From Aphanomyces cochlioides (lineage: Eukaryota; Oomycota; Saprolegniomycetes; Saprolegniales; Verrucalvaceae), in the NCBI GenBank assembly GCA_019828595.1, contig JAHQRK010000009.1, positions 2,108,001-2,172,000 of the forward strand: 64,000 nt of DNA, read 5' to 3'. A program made the translations under genes and the position numbers. Shown one piece after another: positions 23,421 through 33,442 of this stretch (position 1 is its first letter; every line of letters begins with the position of its first letter). Under the pieces are notes generated by a model, which searched no databases, was not told where the DNA came from, and saw only the letters and a list, made by a program, of their open reading frames with translations.

Positions 23421-25467
23421 ATTTGAGCCAATTTGAGCCAGTGGCAGGCTTGTTTCGTGTGCTTTATGGAGCTGCGGGGGGTTGGGAACTGTAGGGATGG
23501 ATTGTTGTTCAATGAAAGATCGAGTCGATTCCGGCGTCTCCCGCGAGCCAATTCTTTTCCGTACCATTGTGCTCCTCAACGAGTCACGAAGAGATTGATT
23601 CCATTTCGCACACGCTGAGAGAAATAAAGATTCATCGTCGGGGGTCCTAAACCACAATTAAGCAGCAGCATAGCCATTCCCAGCGCGCACTGAATTTGAG
23701 CCATCGTGCGTGGGGATGACCTGTGGCGTGATTCCTGCTTGTTCTCTCTAAAAGGACAGTGAATATAAGGAATGTCATGGCACGGATCTCACTCGGACAT
23801 TGTTTGGCCATGCAACGAGCGTCTTCTCAACAGCGCGAGGGACAAGTTGGGGAATATTCCTTGCTCTCTAAGAGGAGCATGTTAAGTAAAGGAACTGCAG
23901 AATCGTCGCACAAGGTATTCGCGCTGTTCAGCTGTCGAGCGCAGCGCGTGCGACTGTACTTCCAATCGCTTTTTGAACGTTGTTGCCTCCTGCAAAGTTT
24001 ACTTTGCTCAATTTTCGCAACAAAATCTGCAATGGTTTGAACCACTTGAGTTTGGTCAACCTTGGCGTCAACTTGATCTCTGATGCATTCTTCTTGTCGT
24101 TGCTTGGACAGTGGTGGCGCTATACTCGTTGAATTGAAAGGTTCTTGCTCGCTCATGTGGTCCGAAGCTGCCTATTTTGCAATGCTCTGTGAGCCACTCA
24201 GCTAGAGCATTGAATACTTTGAAAGATTCGTCGGGCTTCTTGGATTTTTCTGGCGCAGGTGTGTCTGTAAGGCACTCTTTGTATTGTGGCTTGTCTCGCT
24301 TCTCAGTGCGAGGTGCGAGTATATTTGGAGATTGATGAGACAACGAAAGGTCGCCTACAGAAGTCTAAGTTGTGATCTAAAACGGTCTCCAATCCATTGC
24401 TCAGGTTGGACGTCCAGTAACTGCTTCAAGTAGGAGGCCGCCGCCGATGCCAGGCTCTCCCTAAGCTTATCGTGAAGTGAATGCATCAATGGGGCGATGA
24501 TTCGTCAAGGCTAACCTCGTTTGCAAGCTAGACCTCAATGTGTTTCCTTGAAATGCATTGCTTATATCATGATTACGCGATGGAGTCGCGTCATCGTCCT
24601 TGACGAGCAGTTGAATAAGAACGAGGCGGTTACGCAAACCTCGCTGCCAACGAAACGTTCACCGCCGAAGAATGGAAAAAAGACGAATCAACATCGCTGA
24701 GTCCTCGTCGTGATCACATAAAACAGGAAAGGCGTCCACGAGGTTTGTTGGTGGGGTGCCTGACACGGTATTGCCATGGTTAGAGAACATATTCGACGTG
24801 CTCCTCGTTGTCCAACCCATGGAGATCGTACCGCTCTTTGAACGTCGACAAGATTCACCTGCAGCTCTTGTATAAGTACGTTTCGACCTCTCCATTGAGG
24901 AAACAGGATCAAGTCGCTTGCTGTGCTTGTGTTTCCCTCACGAGCGGCGCGAAGGTCGATTTCAAGATGGAAGAACTCGTCCGTAAGCCTCTAGTGCCTT
25001 CGTCGGCGGGTGTGTAATTGCCTTCTTCTCATGTGGTGGGCTTCGAATGGCAAGGACCCGCTCCCAACAACTACGTCACTGAAGTCCGCTGCTCCATTTC
25101 AACCCGCTGACTTTGTCATTCTCGCTGAGCTTGGGCTCCTCAAGGCGTTAGATCAATCGTCTGAAGCTTCTTTGCATCATATTCTAGCGCAGGCTCAATT
25201 TGGCGCTTATCGGGTAATTTGACGGCAAAGATCGATGGATTGGCATGGTCCATAACCACCCGCACTCTATTGCTCCGATGGAATCGTCTTGTCGTTAGTT
25301 GACTGGTTCGTACGCAGATTGCGGCTTTTGGTGAGATCGACGATCTTCTTGGCATTAGAATACTTTGCTTTGGCCACATCTCCCATGTCATACACAGGTG
25401 CAATGCATGTACGGCATGTATTTATTGAATGCATTTTTCACCCAGCCTTGGCGCTTTGCTTTGCGAT
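23421..25467. other. No supported gene; possible coding traces on the minus strand
   Basis: Minus-strand frames at 23827-24343 (SFKVFNALAEWLTEHCKIGS; QTIADFVAKIEQSK) and 25140-25240 (IFAVKLPDKRQIEPALEYDA) look protein-like but could not be joined or identified. They may be remnants of one or more old genes. Confidence 0.35.
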
Positions 25468-25860
25468 TCAAGCGCGTGTTCTCGTTGCGCCGACTGCTAC
25501 CACGGACTGGATGACGACGCATCTTGGGGAAGACTCGGTTTGCTGTTTGTCGGTCTCAGTCTCTTTCCCATGAAGGCAACGACCTTTCACCAAATTATAC
25601 AAGTCCTTGCCGTTCGAGTACACCTTGTAGGCTCCCATACCAAGACCAAGAGCAGAAGCCACGTACGGCTTAACTTTGCTGTAGGCGTCCTTGATCCAGC
25701 CTTAACGTTTAGCTTCCTTGAGGCTCAAGAACTTGCAGTCAGCGTGGAGGTTATCTAGTTGGTCGTACGTATCGATTTCTTGGGAGTGGTGTCCGTGGTG
25801 CTTGGCAAAGACGGTGGCGAAGAGCGCCAAGCAGACAAGAAGCAGCGATGTCGATCGCAT
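25468..25860 (-). pseudogene. Secreted cationic-helix precursor with premature stop (gene D)
   Basis: Starting at 25860 the frame encodes MRSTSLLLVCLALFATVFA, a clear signal peptide, then a His-rich segment and an Asp/Leu pro-region ending LSLKEAKR. A TAA stop at 25702-25704 follows. In the same frame the family core continues: GWIKDAYSKVKPYVASALGL then GMGAYKVYSNGKDLYNLVKG, to a stop at 25468. The stop falls exactly where all paralogues have the conserved Gln after the basic junction, so a single C-to-T change in a Gln codon explains it. Without readthrough only the pro-region is made. Confidence 0.8.
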
Positions 25861-26095
25861 TCGCGTTGGAAGTGGACTGCAAATATACCAACTTCTCAAC
25901 CATTTTTCACCAACAGAGTCAAAGAACCTTCCAACTCTGTCATTCAACGTCGTTCAGCGAGATCTTTCGTGGTGCTTCCATCCATTCCCACTGACGATTC
26001 CATTGATAAAGCATTTCGCTCGAACCACTTCGTCTGCAATAGAAATTCGCTAGAATACAAGGTTGACATGTGCTTTCTCTCTCGACGGAAACTAG

Positions 26096-26398
26096 ATGGC
26101 GATCATATTTGGTTTCGTAACGCCCGACATGGATATCGAGCTTGTCCCGCGCAGTGCTCGTCGTCAGAACTGGTTCAAGAATGCCTACAACAAGGTCAGT
26201 CCGTGGGCTGGTCCAGTCATTGGAGCTGGCATGGGAGCCTACAACGTGTACAAGAACGGCAAGACCCTCTATGGCTTGGCGACGGGTCGCAAGCTCCGCG
26301 AGATGGCAAACACGAAGACCATCCAGCAGGTCGACGATTCGCCAGTTGTTGCTGATGGAGCTGCTCGCCAACTTCGTGGTGCCAACTACGTGGAATAG
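26096..26398 (+). pseudogene. Promoterless, signal-less duplicate of gene K C-terminus (locus E)
   Basis: The open frame begins in unrelated sequence (MAIIFGFVTPDMDIELVP) and enters the duplicated segment at RSARRQNWFKNAYNKV, then continues to RQLRGANYVE as in genes F and K. There is no signal peptide, no pro-region and no core-promoter motif, so it is most likely a partial duplicate rather than a working gene. A cytosolic fusion product cannot be excluded. Confidence 0.65.
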
Positions 26399-26478
26399 CT
26401 TCCTCAGGTGAATCGTGTGTGTTTGCATAACTCTGGTGGAGAGATAATCCATTTTCTTTTGTGTTAAGCTGAGTTGAC
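26149..26478 (+). repeat. 330-bp extra copy of the 3' part of gene K
   Basis: Identical over 330 bp to 35485-35814 and to the reverse complement of 33363-33692. It covers the second helix module, the C-terminus and about 80 bp of 3' flank. Confidence 0.9.
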
Positions 26479-26826
26479 ATCGCAAGTACAGCAGAGTTGA
26501 AACACAGCTTGTCGTATCAAGCGTTACTGAAGCATTGGGGTCAAGCTTTCTTGACCGTGCTCTGACGAGTCTCAGTGAACTCAACAGCTCTGGAAGAGTG
26601 GCGTTGCTTTGGATTGTCGCCCACGTTCCTCGAAGAGAGACGCGGGAGGCAAAGACAGAGATCCCGGACGTCAAGCCGTCCATTCATTGAACAGGGCTGG
26701 AGATCAGTCGCACAGTCAGCCCAGCACTCCTTCGACATGTATACTGCAGATTGTCTACTTCCAAAGTTTCCACGGAGTCAATCATTATGCATGGATTATC
26801 AAACGAATACACAGCTGAGTATGCCT
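26479..26826. other. No gene seen
   Basis: Intergenic sequence between locus E and gene F; no motif noticed. Confidence 0.4.
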
Positions 26827-27561
26827 CTATTCGACGTAGTTGGCTCCACGGAGCTGACGCGACGTTTCACTCATCACGGGCGCATCTTGGAGCTGCTTGA
26901 TGTTCGTCGTCATCGTTCCTTCCATCTCGCGGAGCTTACGACCCTTGGCGAGGTCGTAGATCGCCTTGCCGTTCTTGTAGACGTTGTAGGCTCCCATGCC
27001 AGCACCAATGACTGGTCCAGCCCACGGACTGACCTTGTTGTAGGCATTCTTGAACCAGTTCTGACGACGGGCACTACGCTTGCTCAAACCATTCTTGTAT
27101 CGACGACGGTTGCGGCGATTGCTACGAATGCGGCGAGGACGGGGAGCGACTTGTTCGTTGGTTTGGGGATGTTCCCCGTCGGTGAGTTCCTTCTCACGGA
27201 GACCGCGTCCCTTGACCATGTTGTAAATCGTCTTGCCGTTCGAGTACACCTTGTAGGCTCCCATACTCGCACCGATGACTGGTCCAGCCCAGGGTTTGAC
27301 CTTGTCGTAGGTATTCTTGAACCAATTTTGACGACGAGCGTACTTGGCAGCGTATCGATTGTATCGTCGGTTGGATCGACGACGACGGGGGACAACTTGG
27401 CCGTAGGTTTCATGTGGTTGGGCTGAGTCAATGTCTTGATTGTCGACTTGGTCGTTGGATTCGTCGGTGGAGGCAGCAGCTTTTTCATGTTGTTGATTCG
27501 CCGACACGGAGGTGGCCGCGAGGAGGGCAAGGAAGGGAAGGACGAGGGTCGTGAATCGCAT
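26827..27561 (-). CDS. Secreted two-module cationic-helix precursor (gene F)
   Basis: A 244-residue protein: signal peptide 1-21 (MRFTTLVLPFLALLAATSVS), acidic/Gln-rich pro-region 22-58, an Arg-rich stretch 59-72, junction AKYARRQ (Arg77-Gln78), helix module 1 (NWFKNTYDKVKPWAGPVIGA then a Gly/Tyr segment SMGAYKVYSNGK) ending GRGLRE at about 123; acidic linker 124-138; second Arg-rich stretch 141-156; junction KRSARRQ (Arg166-Gln167); module 2 with the same order ending GRKLREM; C-terminus RQLRGANYVE. Acidic spacers alternate with basic modules as in multi-peptide precursors. Processing after the Arg pairs and a membrane-active role are inferences. Its leader has TCATTCTCGAATT close to the ATG. 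Intact. Confidence 0.85.
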   Translation of the reverse strand: MRFTTLVLPFLALLAATSVSANQQHEKAAASTDESNDQVDNQDIDSAQPHETYGQVVPRRRRSNRRYNRYAAKYARRQNWFKNTYDKVKPWAGPVIGASMGAYKVYSNGKTIYNMVKGRGLREKELTDGEHPQTNEQVAPRPRRIRSNRRNRRRYKNGLSKRSARRQNWFKNAYNKVSPWAGPVIGAGMGAYNVYKNGKAIYDLAKGRKLREMEGTMTTNIKQLQDAPVMSETSRQLRGANYVE

Positions 27562-27722
27562 TGAGCTTTGAAGGACGAGTCTAATTCGAGAATGAAGATA
27601 AGAATACGCCTTGCATGAAGATAGAAGGACTGCAGTTCGCGTGATATCCTCTTCGTGACCAAAAAGTAGTATTCGAATCTTTCAACTGCTTCAAACTTGA
27701 AGACGTTCGCGGATTGTTTTCT

Positions 27723-28554
27723 CCACCAGGCTTCCCATTCACAATAAAGAGGATGGGCAACTTTCTTCCTATATAATTGTCAGGCTAACTTCACGAACAT
27801 CTCACAATCAGCTCGAATTGTCAGCACAGCAGTCAGGCGATCCGAATGCTTCTCGGATTTGTCCACCTTCGATGAGCCACCAACTTCTAACCAGATTCGA
27901 CGTGGCGGCATGTCATAGTAATAAAGTTGTATCCTGTAGTCTCAGATTTCTTGTTCGACATGTATCGTTCCAACCATTCATTATGATGACATTTGATCCA
28001 GTTCGCCATGTGGGCAGACGTCAGGATGTGCTCGCCACGGCGGGTATCTTTCATGAATGTCAAAAGATCGGGTCCAAAGGGGATGGATTCACTGCGTCCT
28101 TGCCCGCCCAAAGTGAGAGCCCGACGAGATACCGGTCGTGACGTGTAGGCGTCATACTTTTTGAGCCAACCCATGAAGGTTTGTCGCGGGACATATTGTT
28201 CGAGACAGAAGCGCTTGGCATTTGGGACGGCCATGGCGCGGTATAGATCCATGAGATGAATAGTCGGTCGCGTATAAAGTAGCGTCGATAAGAGGTAGGT
28301 CGAAGGATGGGAGAACGCTTTGGCTTCATTACAAAGTTAACCATACCATCTTGAAGAATGATATCCTGTATGGACTCCTCCAAAATGTACTGATCGGCAC
28401 AATGCTTTGAGCAGCACGCTTGGTCGTAGGGCGGTTGAACGGATACCTGGTCGAGATATTCGTTCGAGCACAGGTGATGGGCTAAGTCATCGCACATCAG
28501 GCAGCATCGACTCGTCGTTATTGAAGGACAGTTGGCAAATCCACACAGCATCAT
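27723..28554 (-). pseudogene. pogo-type transposase, 5' half only (left arm)
   Basis: Mirror of 40623-41454. It has the Cys-rich N-terminal frame (28554-28060), the helix-turn-helix frame (28252-27887) and the start of the catalytic part, and is cut off at the arm edge after the GKPGG motif. It lacks the catalytic Asp residues. Confidence 0.7.
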
Positions 28555-28782
28555 GGAATATTGGATAATGTTTCGCTAACACTGAACGAGCGTCGAGATT
28601 GCGCGGGAAACTGCATCCAGTAAGATTGCTTAGATTTGTGTCACTTGTTTCTCCAATCAAAATGTTTTGCCCAATTTTCTTTGCATATTGATTGGCGGGA
28701 TTTTTCTCCTCTAGGATTGGATAATATTCGTATAAAATTGAATGATTAATGTGCTTGGAGAATTTAAAAAATATGCGATGTC

Positions 28783-28816
28783 CTACTGTGCCGAATTTTC
28801 ACGGCGTTATCTGTAG
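28783..28816 (-). repeat. 34-bp repeat, pogo-end-like (left arm)
   Basis: Mirror of 40361-40394; see that entry. Confidence 0.5.
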
Positions 28817-28987
28817 TCTCCATATTGCCATTACCTGGTATTCCCAATGTCAAGGAACCGCTAACGTTACCCTTTCTTGAGCTCGCATAAGATAAAAATA
28901 TTGAGCTGGTGGCTCGACTACGGCCATGTGAGCATACTATAAGCAAAATGAAGGAAAACAGTGTCAGAGCACGAAGTTACTTTAATA

Positions 28988-29384
28988 CTTCCTCTGTTCC
29001 ACATTACTGTGTACAAATCACTTTACATCGACCCCAAAAATCTATTTCTTTTCTAAATTCGATGGCGGATATCATTTTTTAAAGACCATAAAAAACTGCA
29101 GGAAATTGCCTTGGCTGGCAGGAGCAGAAAGTGAGTTTTCGTGGTCAAAATCGGCGGCGAATGCATCCATGTAGCCAGGCTAAGGATTTATGACCAATGA
29201 AATCTAATAAACCATATTTCGAGCCAATCATAACTTAAGAATTTATGACCAATGAAAGAAATCATAATGATTTATGACCAATGAAATCAAATGAAAAATA
29301 TTTCGAGCCAATCATAACTATTTGTACATAGGTTGTGGAAAAGTGTGTTTTCGATTTGTACACAGTAATGTGGAACAGAGGAAG
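28988..29384. repeat. Stowaway-like MITE (left arm)
   Basis: A 397-bp noncoding unit with inverted ends of about 32 bp (CTTCCTCTGTTCCACATTAC then TGTGTACAAATC) and TA on each side. The CTTCCTCTGTTCC start resembles Stowaway/mariner MITE ends. Inside, ATTTATGACCAATGAAA and TATTTCGAGCCAATCATAAC are repeated two or three times. Confidence 0.75.
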
Positions 29385-29676
29385 TACTTGCTTAAAGGTC
29401 ACACGAAAAATGGATTACTCGATAGAAAAGCACCCAATATATGGTGATCGTTATCAATCCTTCCGATTATTCAAAGCTGGAGGCTCCCTAAACTGCTCTC
29501 GATAAAGTCGTTAAAGGCGATATGAGTCACTTCACTCTGCGAGGCTGAGGTCGTCAGAGGTTTTGCACGTGTATGGATCCTATGAATGCGATCTATAACC
29601 ACGAACTCATGAAGTTTCAATAAAAACAAGCAAATTTGCATTATAACTGTGGGTAAGTCATCCAAATAGACAAAGT

Positions 29677-30186
29677 TTATTCGTCGTCGTCGTCATGGTT
29701 GCGCAGACCACGGCCAAAGAATCCACGGGCTTGGCTCACGAGGCCTTGACCTTGTTGGATCACTCCAGCTGCTTCTTGGCCCATACCAACGACTCGTTGG
29801 GCGACGTTGAGTCCCTTTTGGACGTGGTGGCCCACTCGCTGTCCAACTTGCTTGACACGTTGCCATCCCGAACGAAGGCGATTTCCAAGCTTCTTGAAAA
29901 AGTTCTGGCGAGTTGCCTTTCGCTGACTTCCAAGTCCCTTGCCATGATGTCTCTTGGATGCAATTCCATGGCTTGCAAAGGCCTTGCTTCCCAATGCATA
30001 GCCTCCATGTCCCTTCAAGCCTCCCTTGCGTTTAGGACGGCGGGGGACTGGTTGGTGTTCGCTGGATTCGTCACCACCGTGGGCCGCGATGGCAGCTCGG
30101 CGGGCATATTGAGGATGCAAACTGGCTTCCGTCGTCACAAAGACTGCTGCAAGCAAGACAAGGAGGGCAAACACAATCGATCGCAT
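29677..30186 (-). CDS. Secreted cationic-helix precursor (gene G, left copy)
   Basis: A 169-residue protein identical to that at 38991-39500. Signal peptide 1-21 (MRSIVFALLVLLAAVFVTTE); pro-region rich in His, Gly and Lys (22-89) with further basic pairs at 29-30, 49-50 and 79; junction KATRQ (Arg93-Gln94); then a long amphipathic segment, NFFKKLGNRLRSGWQRVKQV and onward through VGHHVQKGLNVAQRVVGMGQ, ending GFFGRGLRN and an Asp/Glu tail. The mature part (about 75 residues) has hydrophobic residues at 3-4 spacing and is Gln/Gly/Arg-rich. Inr-FPR motif at 30197-30212. Function inferred from the family layout. Confidence 0.85.
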   Translation of the reverse strand: MRSIVFALLVLLAAVFVTTEASLHPQYARRAAIAAHGGDESSEHQPVPRRPKRKGGLKGHGGYALGSKAFASHGIASKRHHGKGLGSQRKATRQNFFKKLGNRLRSGWQRVKQVGQRVGHHVQKGLNVAQRVVGMGQEAAGVIQQGQGLVSQARGFFGRGLRNHDDDDE

Positions 30187-30196
30187 TGTTCAAGTC

Positions 30197-30212
30197 GCCA
30201 ATTTGAAAATGA
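30197..30212 (-). promoter_or_regulatory. Inr-FPR-like core promoter of gene G (left copy)
   Basis: TCATTTTCAAATTGGC, 10 bp before the ATG; an exact mirror of the right copy. Confidence 0.55.
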
Positions 30213-31167
30213 GATCGTGGACAGCAGCAAGTTCCATAGGGGGGATCACGAGAGGCAACCAAGACGATGCGCGAATTCGGACCAAAGGTAGAGGAAGCAG
30301 CATATAAAGTCTAAATCTTTTATGCCCTTAGTCTTGTCGTCGTTGTCTGTTCGAAATGGTGAGACTTGAACCATGGATAACATTATATAATATATTTTAT
30401 TTTTCATACAAATAGCAAGATATAACATCACATTTATTATAATATTTTCACCTGACCTTTTGATTGTCTCGTCGCTCCTGCGTTGTCGTCGCAGTTGTCA
30501 CGTGGTAAAGTCACTAAGTACGACTTGTCTCGCCTTCTATCCTTCATTCAGACACTGAAGTTCAAGATTGTCCAGCCCTCGTGGCAATATGCCGTCATTG
30601 CACGCCCCTTTCAAACGTCTTTTGTATATTTTGAAGTGTTTTGAAGCAAATTCTAGCCTTGAAAATGGCGTTGAGCGACGATGTTATGTAGTTTTACTCG
30701 AAAGCAGAGAATATCGAGCGCGAACTTTTCCGCACTCACTGGCGAGGGCAAGATATGGAGTCGCCAGTGGAGAAAGGACTCTTTTGTCGTGAATCGTTTC
30801 GTCTGTCGTGGCATCGGGAACAACTTTGAATCTGTATATGGGAACGAACAGACAACTCGACCAAGAGTTGAAAACCTTTTTCGGAAAAATGTGCAGTTGG
30901 TCCAAACGTATCAACCAGAAAGGCTGCCTTCTCGGGCGAAACTCAGTCGCACCGCAATGCCAAATTGATTGCAGAATGACTCGACTACGGGCGTTTGGAG
31001 TGGATAAGTCTGCACTTCTTGGGTCGATTCTCAATGATGAGGTGGTTGCAGTCAAACTGGTGTGGAGCGTCATGATGTTCACAATGGAATTTCCACTCAC
31101 TCGACGACATGATCTGTGAAATAGACGGTAGATTACTCTCGCTTTAGCCAAGTTGTCCTATCTTTGT
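30213..31167. other. Intergenic region in left arm
   Basis: No gene; the 155-residue frame at 30684-31151 lacks any supporting feature. The mirror is 38010-38964. Confidence 0.45.
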
Positions 31168-31425
31168 CTACTCGGCATCGATTTGAATGAGTTTGCGGTG
31201 GCCCCAGTGATTCTTGGCCATGCCATAGATGGCTGTACCGACTTTGATCGCACCGAGGGCGGTTCCAACGGAAAACATTTGCTTCTTGGCTTTCTTGCCC
31301 TTTTGGACGTAGACGACTTCGCCTTCAGGCTGTTCTTTGTCGTCGCATTGGCGGTGATGCTTGGCCTCGGAGAAAACCAACAAGACGACGAGGAGGCAGG
31401 CAACGAAGACGGAAGTGGCGCGCAT
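31168..31425 (-). CDS. Small secreted KAKKQ peptide precursor (gene H, left copy)
   Basis: An 85-residue protein identical to 37752-38009. I start at the second Met (MRATSVFVACLLVVLLVFSE), which begins the signal peptide and follows the core promoter; the first Met would put 12 polar residues in front. After the signal come KHHRQ, an acidic pro-region with PEGEVVYVQ, basic GKKAKK, then Gln49 and a Gly-rich hydrophobic helix (MFSVGTALGAIKVGTAIYGM), ending NHWGHRKL and an acidic tail. Its layout matches genes I and J. It has one Cys (residue 27), so no internal disulfide. Confidence 0.85.
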   Translation of the reverse strand: MRATSVFVACLLVVLLVFSEAKHHRQCDDKEQPEGEVVYVQKGKKAKKQMFSVGTALGAIKVGTAIYGMAKNHWGHRKLIQIDAE

Positions 31426-31432
31426 CGCGTTT

Positions 31433-31449
31433 GGTAAATTGGAAAATGG
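31433..31449 (-). promoter_or_regulatory. Inr-FPR-like core promoter of gene H (left copy)
   Basis: CCATTTTCCAATTTACC, 7 bp before the ATG. Confidence 0.5.
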
Positions 31450-31950
31450 TTTGCCGGGCACTAGACCCGTTCTAGCTCAATCTACAACCAAACAGCTCAT
31501 TGTGAGCGCCATCCGCGGCGTCGTGGAATGGCAGGGTTGCGCTTCTTGACATTTGAATTACGTCAACGGTTGTCGATCGTTGGAAAAAACTAGCCAAGCA
31601 ACAGTCAATCCTTGACGACAGCACCAACTTGCGGATGCACTGCAGTGATCAAGTGCCTCTATAGATCGACAATGCCACGTCTTGTCGTGACGAAGATAGC
31701 TTGATTCGATGTACTGCTCCTGGAGTGTACCCGGAGTTTGTTGAAAGATTTCAACGAAAATAGTATCACAGGAGGTCTCGGTCAATGGCTTGTGATATTC
31801 CATTGTCTGGACTGCGCTACTGTCGTTTTGGAATCATCGCGTTCGCGCTTTCCTCTCCACTCCTTATGATACCAAAGTTGATGGGATATCAACGACAACT
31901 TGGCAGTCAAACCTCCCTTCTTTATTGGACCGCCCGGCATCCTAAACTAA

Positions 31951-32205
31951 CTACTCTTCATTGATTTCGACAAGCTTGCGCTTGCCCCAGTTCTTTGCCA
32001 TGCCGTAGATGGCAGTGCCAACCTTAACGGCGCCGAGAGCTGCTCCAATTGGAAACATTTCACGCTTGGCTTTCTTGCCTCGTTGGACATAGACGGCTTC
32101 ACCTTCAGGTTGCTCTCGCTCGTCCTATTGGGGATGATGCTTAGCTTCAGTGACGATGAAGAAGACGACAAGAAGACATGCTAACAAGACAGACGTGGCG
32201 CGCAT
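31951..32205 (-). pseudogene. Small secreted peptide precursor with premature stop (gene I, left copy)
   Basis: Exact mirror of 36972-37226. The signal peptide is intact, but a TAG at 32125-32127 (codon 27) ends translation just after HHPQ. The same frame then continues through the family pro-region, KKAKRE, the Gly-rich helix and GKRKL. The junction Gln of the paralogues is Glu here. Confidence 0.8.
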
Positions 32206-32767
32206 CAATTGATGGAAAATTCTCTGACTTTACACCAGACTTTTAAGTTAATGTGGCTTTCTGCTCCTAACAAGCCCATGACGATTGTTAACTGCATCCT
32301 TACGACGTCGAGGTATGCATCGACGAGCTCCTTACTTGCCCCATTCTACTGTGGTTGATTGTGGACTTGGGCAAGTGACAGTCGGACTGGAATTGTCGTT
32401 GTATTGTGCCACGGCCAAGACGTCGCAGTTGTGGACAAAGTTGATCGCAGTTCATGCATTTTTCACGACTTGAGCGGATCTGGAGACTAGATGAACTCGC
32501 TACGACAGTAATTTCAAAGTAATCGCTGCAGTGATACATTGGAACTTATGTACTTGGAGAGTTGATCATGCGCTACAATCTTCCTCCTGAACAATCAACA
32601 ACGCATAGGACTATCTGCTCATTCAACAACACATTCCACGACGCTGGGACTTTTACTCGAAATGTTGCCAGAGTTCAATTTGCTTGCGCATTGTAACATG
32701 ATGAGATATGCTAATCGCGATAGTTTCTGTTGATAACTACGTCGCAGTATTCAATTTACAAAGTCTC
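32206..32767. other. Intergenic region in left arm
   Basis: No gene seen; the mirror is 36410-36971. Confidence 0.45.
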
Positions 32768-33025
32768 ATGCGCGGTGCTTCAATCTTCTTTGCGTACCTC
32801 ATCGTCCTCGTCTTTGTCTTCACTGAGGCCAAGCACCACCGTCAAGATGACGACCAAGAAAAACCTGAAGGCGAAGTCGTCTACGTCCAACGGGGAAAGA
32901 AAGCCAAGCGTCAAATGTTCCCGATTGGAGCGGTGCTTGGAGGAATCAAGGTCGGCACTGCTCTCTATGGCCTCGCCAAGAACTACTGGGGGAAGCGCAA
33001 ACTCGTGGAAATCGATGGGGAATAG
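32768..33025 (+). CDS. Small secreted KAKRQ peptide precursor (gene J, left copy)
   Basis: An 85-residue protein identical to 36152-36409. The start at 32768 gives signal peptide MRGASIFFAYLIVLVFVFTE; the 20 residues before it in the open frame are not signal-like. Then KHHRQ, acidic pro-region (DDDQEKPEGEVVYVQ), RGKKAKR, Gln49, and a Gly-rich helix MFPIGAVLGGIKVGTALYGL ending NYWGKRKL with an acidic tail. It is transcribed towards gene K in the same arm. Its leader has only a weak ATTCAATTTAC motif. Confidence 0.85.
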   Translation: MRGASIFFAYLIVLVFVFTEAKHHRQDDDQEKPEGEVVYVQRGKKAKRQMFPIGAVLGGIKVGTALYGLAKNYWGKRKLVEIDGE

Positions 33026-33442
33026 ACAGATACCCATTAATCTGTTAATTCGATGCATGTTATGATCAAAACTTGGATTGCTCAAGCACTGGCAAGTCCT
33101 GAAGATTTGTCCCCCAACATGTTGGTGGTGCGTCAAGTTTTCCTCTTTGTGTTTCAGATGACGAGTACAGCAATGCAATTGTCTTTTGATGGAGCAGGAC
33201 ATTGCAAACAACTCTAACATGCAACCAAAGACAGGAGTGCGGAGTTCATAGCCCACCAATCTTGGAGTGGTTGGGATATGATTTATGCCCATTGGTGCTT
33301 CAACACGGTCTAGCTGCCATTCATTCGCATCGATAAGTTGTGCTTTGTAACACAAACTGTCAGTCAACTCAGCTTAACACAAAAGAAAATGGATTATCTC
33401 TCCACCAGAGTTATGCAAACACACACGATTCACCTGAGGAAG
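33026..33442. other. Intergenic region between convergent genes J and K (left arm)
   Basis: Holds the 3' flanks of both genes; the overlapping 195-residue frame on the minus strand is a shadow. The mirror is 35735-36151. Confidence 0.5.

Noticed and set aside
26369..26398. RxLR-type effector motif (RQLR in genes E, F and K)
   Set aside because: It lies at the C-terminus, not 30-60 residues after the signal peptide, and no EER follows.
26575..27426. Long plus-strand frame (283 residues)
   Set aside because: Antisense shadow of gene F, whose frame has a signal peptide, repeated modules and paralogues.
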